This document shows positions 60,241-64,000 of a stretch of 64,000 bases of DNA, piece after piece. The notes beneath the pieces are model-generated. The model was given only the letters and a program-made list of their open reading frames with translations, did no database searches and was not told the DNA's origin. This DNA comes from Stigmatella erecta. GTDB lineage: Bacteria; Myxococcota; Myxococcia; Myxococcales; Myxococcaceae. A program made the position numbers and the translations under genes. How positions within the stretch are numbered: the stretch's first letter is position 1; the number at the start of each line of letters is the position of its first letter. The stretch is taken from the NCBI RefSeq assembly GCF_900111745.1, contig NZ_FOIJ01000007.1:310001-374000 (forward strand), in the 5' to 3' direction.

Positions 60241-60990
60241 TCACCGCCGCCCGAGCCGCGCCTGTCCATGAGGGCACACATCCAAAACGGGACAGCGCTG
60301 ACAGGCGGGCGACTGGTGAAAGCAACACCGCTGGCCGTGCAGCATCAACACCTCGTGGTGGTCGTAGACCTGCTGGGCCCCCCAGTCCTGGGGCAGCAGC
60401 GCGGCCAGCAGGGCGTGAGAGGGGCCCACGGGGATGCGGGGCGAGAGCAGCCCCAGGCGGACCGCCACGCGGTAGTGGTGGCTGTCCACGGGCATGGCGG
60501 GCTTTCGCAGGCGGCTGAACAGGAGCACCGCCGCGCTCGTCTTGGGCCCCACCCCCGGCAGGCTCTCCAGCCACGCGCGCGCCTGGGGCACGGAGAGCTC
60601 CCCCAGGAAATCCAGCGCCATGTCCCCGCCCCGCCGGGCGGTGATTTCCCGCAGGATGAGTTGCAGGCGCGGGGCCTTCTGTTCGGGCCAGGTGACGGGG
60701 GCGATGGCCTCCTGCACCTCGGCACAGGGCGCATCCCGCACCGCCTCCCAAGTGGCGAAGCGCGCCCGGAGCTGGCGGAAGGCGCGGCCCGAGTCCGCGT
60801 TGCGCGTGCGGTGCGACAGCAGCGCGGACACCAGCTCGCTCAGCGGATCCAGCTCGTGGAAGAAGGCGATGGGGCACCCGTACGTGACGCACAGGCGCTC
60901 GTGCACGAGCAGGGCCTTCTCCCGGGAGGAGAGCGCCACGGCGGCCCCCGGGCTGTCCTCGGGGATGTCCTCGGGGGTGTCCATGTCCAA
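60241..60990 (-). CDS. Endonuclease III-like DNA glycosylase with [4Fe-4S] cluster
   Basis: The 249-residue base-excision repair enzyme removes oxidised pyrimidines. It has the helix-hairpin-helix LPGVGPKTSAAVLL with the catalytic Lys, the catalytic Asp in PVDSHHYRV, and the C-x6-C-x2-C-x5-C cluster ligands at the C-terminus (CFHQSPACQRCPVLDVC). Both the Lys and Asp of bifunctional EndoIII are present. The N-terminus is unusual, acidic and low-complexity (MDMDTPEDIPEDSPG), and the usual LLSAQ motif is replaced by LLSHRTRN. It may therefore be an EndoIII paralogue and not the housekeeping Nth. Confidence 0.9.
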   Translation of the reverse strand: MDMDTPEDIPEDSPGAAVALSSREKALLVHERLCVTYGCPIAFFHELDPLSELVSALLSHRTRNADSGRAFRQLRARFATWEAVRDAPCAEVQEAIAPVTWPEQKAPRLQLILREITARRGGDMALDFLGELSVPQARAWLESLPGVGPKTSAAVLLFSRLRKPAMPVDSHHYRVAVRLGLLSPRIPVGPSHALLAALLPQDWGAQQVYDHHEVLMLHGQRCCFHQSPACQRCPVLDVCPHGQARLGRR

Positions 60991-61178
60991 GCCTCCTGGT
61001 GCCTGCCCTCACGGGTCGTGCCGCTTCCGGTCTACCTGACAGGTTAGCCACGCCCCCCTCGCGCCACACCTCCCCCCGGGGCCGGAGCGAAGCAGCGTTC
61101 ACTCCTGGACCGGCCGGCCCCCTGGCGTCCGCGGGAGTCCCCGTCGTAGCGTGGCCCTCTCCAAGCAACCGAGCCTCC

Positions 61179-62576
61179 ATGCGCTGGAACCCCCTCCAAG
61201 TCCCGCACCGCGCCCCCGGAAGCCCTCTCCTGCTCGCGCTGATGGTCTGCCTGGTGCTCCGCGCCCCGGTGGCCCAGGCTGGCCAGGCGCCGCCGGATGC
61301 GCCCGTGGAAACGCCCCCGGCGACGTCCGAGGCCCGCGTGGAGCCCTCAGACACGCCCCCGCGCCGCACCGGCTGGGACTTGCAAGGCCTGCCCATCCTC
61401 AACTTCAACACCGACGAGGGCTTCGGGTACGGGGCGCTGGTGATGCTGGTGGACCGGGCGGATGGCAGCCACGAGCCCTTCCGCTACTCGCTGCTCGCGC
61501 AGTTCCTCCAGACGACGCGGCAGGTCGCCTCCCACCAGCTCATTTTCGATGCCCCCCACTTCCTGGGCAGCCCCTGGCGGGTGGGCGTGGAGGCCGCCTA
61601 CACCCGGGCCCGGTACGCCCCGTACTACGGGCTGGGGAACACCTCCGAACGCCTCCGCGAGTACGCCACCTGCGACGACCGGGACGCGCTGGAGGACAAC
61701 CCCGACGTGTGCCCGGGCAACCCGGACTTCCGGGGCCTGCGCTACTACACCTACGACTTGAAGAGCCTGCCGCGCCTGCGCCTCAACCTGCGCCGGGCGG
61801 TGGCGCGCTCCTGGAACCTCTTCCTGGGCTACCGGTTCCGCCCGGACCGGGTCGTGCCCCGCTACTCCGCGGACGACCTGGGCCAGAGCGGGGACTCGAA
61901 GCTCGTCGAGGACGCGAAGGCCGGGGTGCTCGAAGGCTTCGAGGACGGGGTGCCCCGCAGCATCCCCGCCCGCACCTCGGAGGTGCTCGCCGGTATTCAG
62001 TACGACACCCGGGACATCGAGGCCTCGCCCAGCTCGGGCATGTTCCACGAGCTGTCCGTGCGCGGCGGGGCGGGCCCCCTGGGCAGCCAGTTCGACTACT
62101 GGGGCGCCACGCTGCACGCGCGCTTCTACCTCCCGGTGCTCCCGGGCTCCCGGCGGCTGGTGGCCGGCGCGCGGGTGCTCGCCGACGTGCTGGGGGGCGA
62201 AGTCCCCCTCACCCTGCTGCCCTTCTTCGGCGGCCTGGAGGGCAAGGACGGCCTGGGCGGCGTCTACTCGGCGCGAGGCCTCCTGCTGCGGCGCTTCCAG
62301 GGCCCGGCGAAGCTGCTGCTCAACGGGGAGCTGCGGTGGACGGCGCTCTCCGGGGGGCTCTTCGGCCAGCAGTTCGGCCTCACCCTGGTGGGCTTCGTGG
62401 ACTCCGGGCGCGTGTGGCGGAACCTGGACTTCCAGGAAGGCGGCGGGCTGAAGACGTCCGCCGGCGGGGGCCTGCGCATCGCCTGGAACCGCGAGTTCGT
62501 CATCCGCGCCGACTACGGCGTGGGCCTGAGCGAATCCACGAGCGGCTTCTACCTCGACTTCGGCCACCTCTTCTGA
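61179..62576 (+). CDS. Omp85/BamA-superfamily outer-membrane protein
   Basis: The 465-residue product has a signal peptide (SPLLLALMVCLVLRAPVAQA), a Pro-rich linker, and a surface-antigen-type barrel: ILNFNTDEGFGYGALVML, FLGSPWRVGVEAAYTRARY, LAGIQYDTRDIEASPSSGMFHELSVRGG, the conserved GGVYSARGLLLRRF (lid-loop region equivalent to the VRGF motif), and a C-terminal SGFYLDFGHLF with the final Phe. Only the barrel is present, without obvious POTRA domains. It may assemble or translocate proteins or lipids across the outer membrane. It is convergent with the TfuA gene (22 nt). Confidence 0.9.
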   Translation: MRWNPLQVPHRAPGSPLLLALMVCLVLRAPVAQAGQAPPDAPVETPPATSEARVEPSDTPPRRTGWDLQGLPILNFNTDEGFGYGALVMLVDRADGSHEPFRYSLLAQFLQTTRQVASHQLIFDAPHFLGSPWRVGVEAAYTRARYAPYYGLGNTSERLREYATCDDRDALEDNPDVCPGNPDFRGLRYYTYDLKSLPRLRLNLRRAVARSWNLFLGYRFRPDRVVPRYSADDLGQSGDSKLVEDAKAGVLEGFEDGVPRSIPARTSEVLAGIQYDTRDIEASPSSGMFHELSVRGGAGPLGSQFDYWGATLHARFYLPVLPGSRRLVAGARVLADVLGGEVPLTLLPFFGGLEGKDGLGGVYSARGLLLRRFQGPAKLLLNGELRWTALSGGLFGQQFGLTLVGFVDSGRVWRNLDFQEGGGLKTSAGGGLRIAWNREFVIRADYGVGLSESTSGFYLDFGHLF

Positions 62577-62598
62577 GCCGGGGCGAAGCCCCCGCCCC

Positions 62599-63771
62599 TC
62601 ACCGGGCGCGGCGGCGGCCCGGGCGCCCCACCTCGCGCGCGGCCTGGCTCCAGCGCCCCTGCAGCCGCGCCTCGGAGGCCAGCGCCTCCTGCCACGAGGG
62701 CCCATCCGGCAGCAGGCGCGAGGCATAGGTGAGCACCAGCCGCTCCAGGGCCCGCTCCTCGCACAGCCGCCGCAGCCCCTGCCCCTCCAGGCCACACTCC
62801 ACCAGGAACGCCGCCCGGGCCGAAGCCGCCACCGGATGGCGGCGCCACCACTCGGCCTCCGCGGCCCGCACCTCGTCCTCGTGCGGGGTGAAGCCTAGCG
62901 AGCGGGCCCACCCGGCCAGCAGCGCCCGGCGCAATCCCGCCTCCGCCAGCTCCGTGCTGTCCGGCGCGCGCTGGAGCGCCGCCAGCACCTGGGAGGCGGG
63001 CACCGCCTGCCCCTTCACCACCGACACGCCATCGGCCAGCTGCCGGCGCCGCACCAGCGACGAGGGCGCCAGCCGCATGGGGTGCCGGGGCCCCACGGAG
63101 CGCACGGGCATGCCGGTGAAGGCCGCCGCGGCCTGGAGGCACTCCAGCGCATCCAGCTGCTTCAGGTCCTCCACGCCCCGGGCCCACCACCCCTCCCAGC
63201 CGCCGCGCGTGGCCGAGGGCCAGGCGGGCCGCACGGCGCCGAGCACCCGCTTCCAGGTGCGCTCCTGGTAAAAGAGGCCCGCGGCGGCCTTCACCAGCGC
63301 GCGCGCCTGCGCCAGGTTGAGCACCTTGGCCTCGCGGGCCTTGGCCGCCACGTGCCGCACGTTCACGAGCGGCACGGTGAGGGGCCGGTAGCCGTGCTCC
63401 GCGTCGGCATGCAGCAGCGCCACCTCCGCGTCGTCCTCCACCACCCCGTCCCGGTACCACTCGAAGATGCGGCCCACGCCCACCATGCCGTGCGGGGCCA
63501 GCTCCACCGCCCGCAGGGCCCCCATGCTCGCGCCGCCGAAGACGGCCACCCCCGCCTCCAGCGCGGCCAGCAGCTCGTGGTGCCACACGGAGGGCTGGGC
63601 CTCGAACACCCCGTCCACCAGGGCAATCACCCGGGGGCGCAGCGAGAGCGCCCGCCACACATCCCCCTGGCGGGCCGGGGGCAGCACATGGCAGGGCACC
63701 CGCTTGCGTGCCTCGCTCGCGGGCAGCGAGGGGCCGAGGAAGACGACGAGATCCTCTGGACGGCGTTTCAT
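62599..63771 (-). CDS. TfuA-like protein, partner of YcaO
   Basis: The 390-residue protein has the TfuA core (residues 1-150): VVFLGPSLPASEARKRVPCHVLPPARQGDVWRAL, RPRVIALVDGVFEAQPSVWHHELLAALEAGVAVFGGASMGALRAVELAPHGMVGVGRIFEWYRDG, then HADAEHGYRPLTVPLVNVR. TfuA proteins work with YcaO to convert peptide-backbone amides to thioamides, in archaeal methyl-CoM reductase and in RiPPs such as thioviridamide; they were first found for trifolitoxin. The remaining 240 residues form a long helical extension. Its ATG overlaps the stop of the upstream YcaO gene in ATGA, so the pair is translationally coupled. No precursor-peptide gene is visible inside the window on the TfuA side. Confidence 0.93.
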   Translation of the reverse strand: MKRRPEDLVVFLGPSLPASEARKRVPCHVLPPARQGDVWRALSLRPRVIALVDGVFEAQPSVWHHELLAALEAGVAVFGGASMGALRAVELAPHGMVGVGRIFEWYRDGVVEDDAEVALLHADAEHGYRPLTVPLVNVRHVAAKAREAKVLNLAQARALVKAAAGLFYQERTWKRVLGAVRPAWPSATRGGWEGWWARGVEDLKQLDALECLQAAAAFTGMPVRSVGPRHPMRLAPSSLVRRRQLADGVSVVKGQAVPASQVLAALQRAPDSTELAEAGLRRALLAGWARSLGFTPHEDEVRAAEAEWWRRHPVAASARAAFLVECGLEGQGLRRLCEERALERLVLTYASRLLPDGPSWQEALASEARLQGRWSQAAREVGRPGRRRAR

Positions 63772-64000
63772 AGAAGCTCCGAGATGCGCATGCCCGGCAC
63801 CACCACCCGCTGGACGTGCAGTCCGGGCACGGGCGCATCGAGCGGCACGGCGGCCACCTGGGTGAAGCCCGCGCGCCGCAGTTGATCCAGCACGCGCCGC
63901 AGCCCCCGCGTGGGAGAGCCCGCGTCCCGGGAGAAGTCCGGCATGTCCGAGGCCTGGCGCTTGGCGCGCACCGAGGCGCAGGCCTCCGCGAAGGCCCGCG
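63768..64000 (-). CDS. YcaO-domain cyclodehydratase/thioamidase, 3' part only
   Basis: The frame is open to the window edge, so only the last 76 complete codons plus the stop are visible. They read RAFAEACASVRAKRQASDMPDFSR, then LDQLRRAGFTQVAAVPLDAPVPGLHVQRVVVPGMRI. This matches the YcaO C-terminal region (EAAQSR helix and the VVKVIVPGLE strand). YcaO enzymes activate peptide amide oxygens with ATP to make azolines, macroamidines or thioamides. The stop codon overlaps the TfuA start by 4 nt, so this YcaO is the TfuA partner and probably makes thioamides. The ATP-binding half of the enzyme lies outside the window. Confidence 0.88.
   Translation of the reverse strand, partial: RAFAEACASVRAKRQASDMPDFSRDAGSPTRGLRRVLDQLRRAGFTQVAAVPLDAPVPGLHVQRVVVPGMRISELL

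Overview
The window is very GC-rich, densely coded DNA, most likely from a myxobacterium of the Cystobacterineae (Stigmatella, Archangium, Cystobacter or Myxococcus relatives). That assignment is an inference. It rests on the base composition, the many lipoproteins and outer-membrane barrels, a Ser/Thr kinase fused to a PilZ-like domain, hybrid histidine kinases with several receivers, DUF4476-type and DUF7305-type proteins, and an EF-G of the mitochondrial-like (spd) type. No rRNA, tRNA or CRISPR array was seen.

Layout. 1-2634: 3' part of a peptidase-MA/beta-propeller/barrel protein. 2.6-8.8 kb: a minus-strand signalling operon (CHASE3-GAF hybrid kinase with three receivers, CheR, CheB, receiver-kinase) with no chemoreceptor or CheA. 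9-12.3 kb: small membrane protein, CotH-like lipoprotein, DUF4476-type protein. 12.3-16.2 kb: a four-gene ECF-sigma operon whose three junctions are all 4-nt stop/start overlaps. 16.4-24.5 kb: penicillin-binding protein 1C and a thioester alpha-2-macroglobulin. 24.8-31.7 kb: RNA methyltransferase, pseudouridine synthase, soluble transhydrogenase, secreted and unknown proteins. 31.9-41 kb: translation-related genes (mitochondrial-type EF-G, strong terminator, RhlE-type helicase, two ABC-F ATPases) with an Asp/Asn hydroxylase-like protein. 41-54 kb: UPF0489 protein, Ser/Thr kinase-PilZ, c-type cytochrome lipoprotein, two GST-fold enzymes, Cys-rich surface proteins, OPT and dicarboxylate transporters, SlyD. 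54.2-55.6 kb: thiM-thiE.

55.64-59.13 kb is an accessory island: AT-richer DNA, an orphan gene with a HEPN-like R-x6-H motif, and a complete IS66-family insertion (12-bp perfect ends, 8-bp target duplication). The IS sits inside an older short element of about 137 bp with 14-bp inverted repeats, whose right end supplies the stop codon of an orphan DNA methyltransferase. 59.1-62.6 kb: methyltransferase, Rof-like protein, endonuclease III, outer-membrane protein. The right edge holds a TfuA protein translationally coupled to the 3' end of a YcaO gene, a pair known for peptide-backbone thioamidation.

The best candidates for something new are the YcaO-TfuA locus at the right edge, the four-gene overlapping sigma-factor operon, the HEPN-like island gene, the kinase/PilZ/degenerate-J fusion, and the unknown gene pair at 30.35-31.23 kb.
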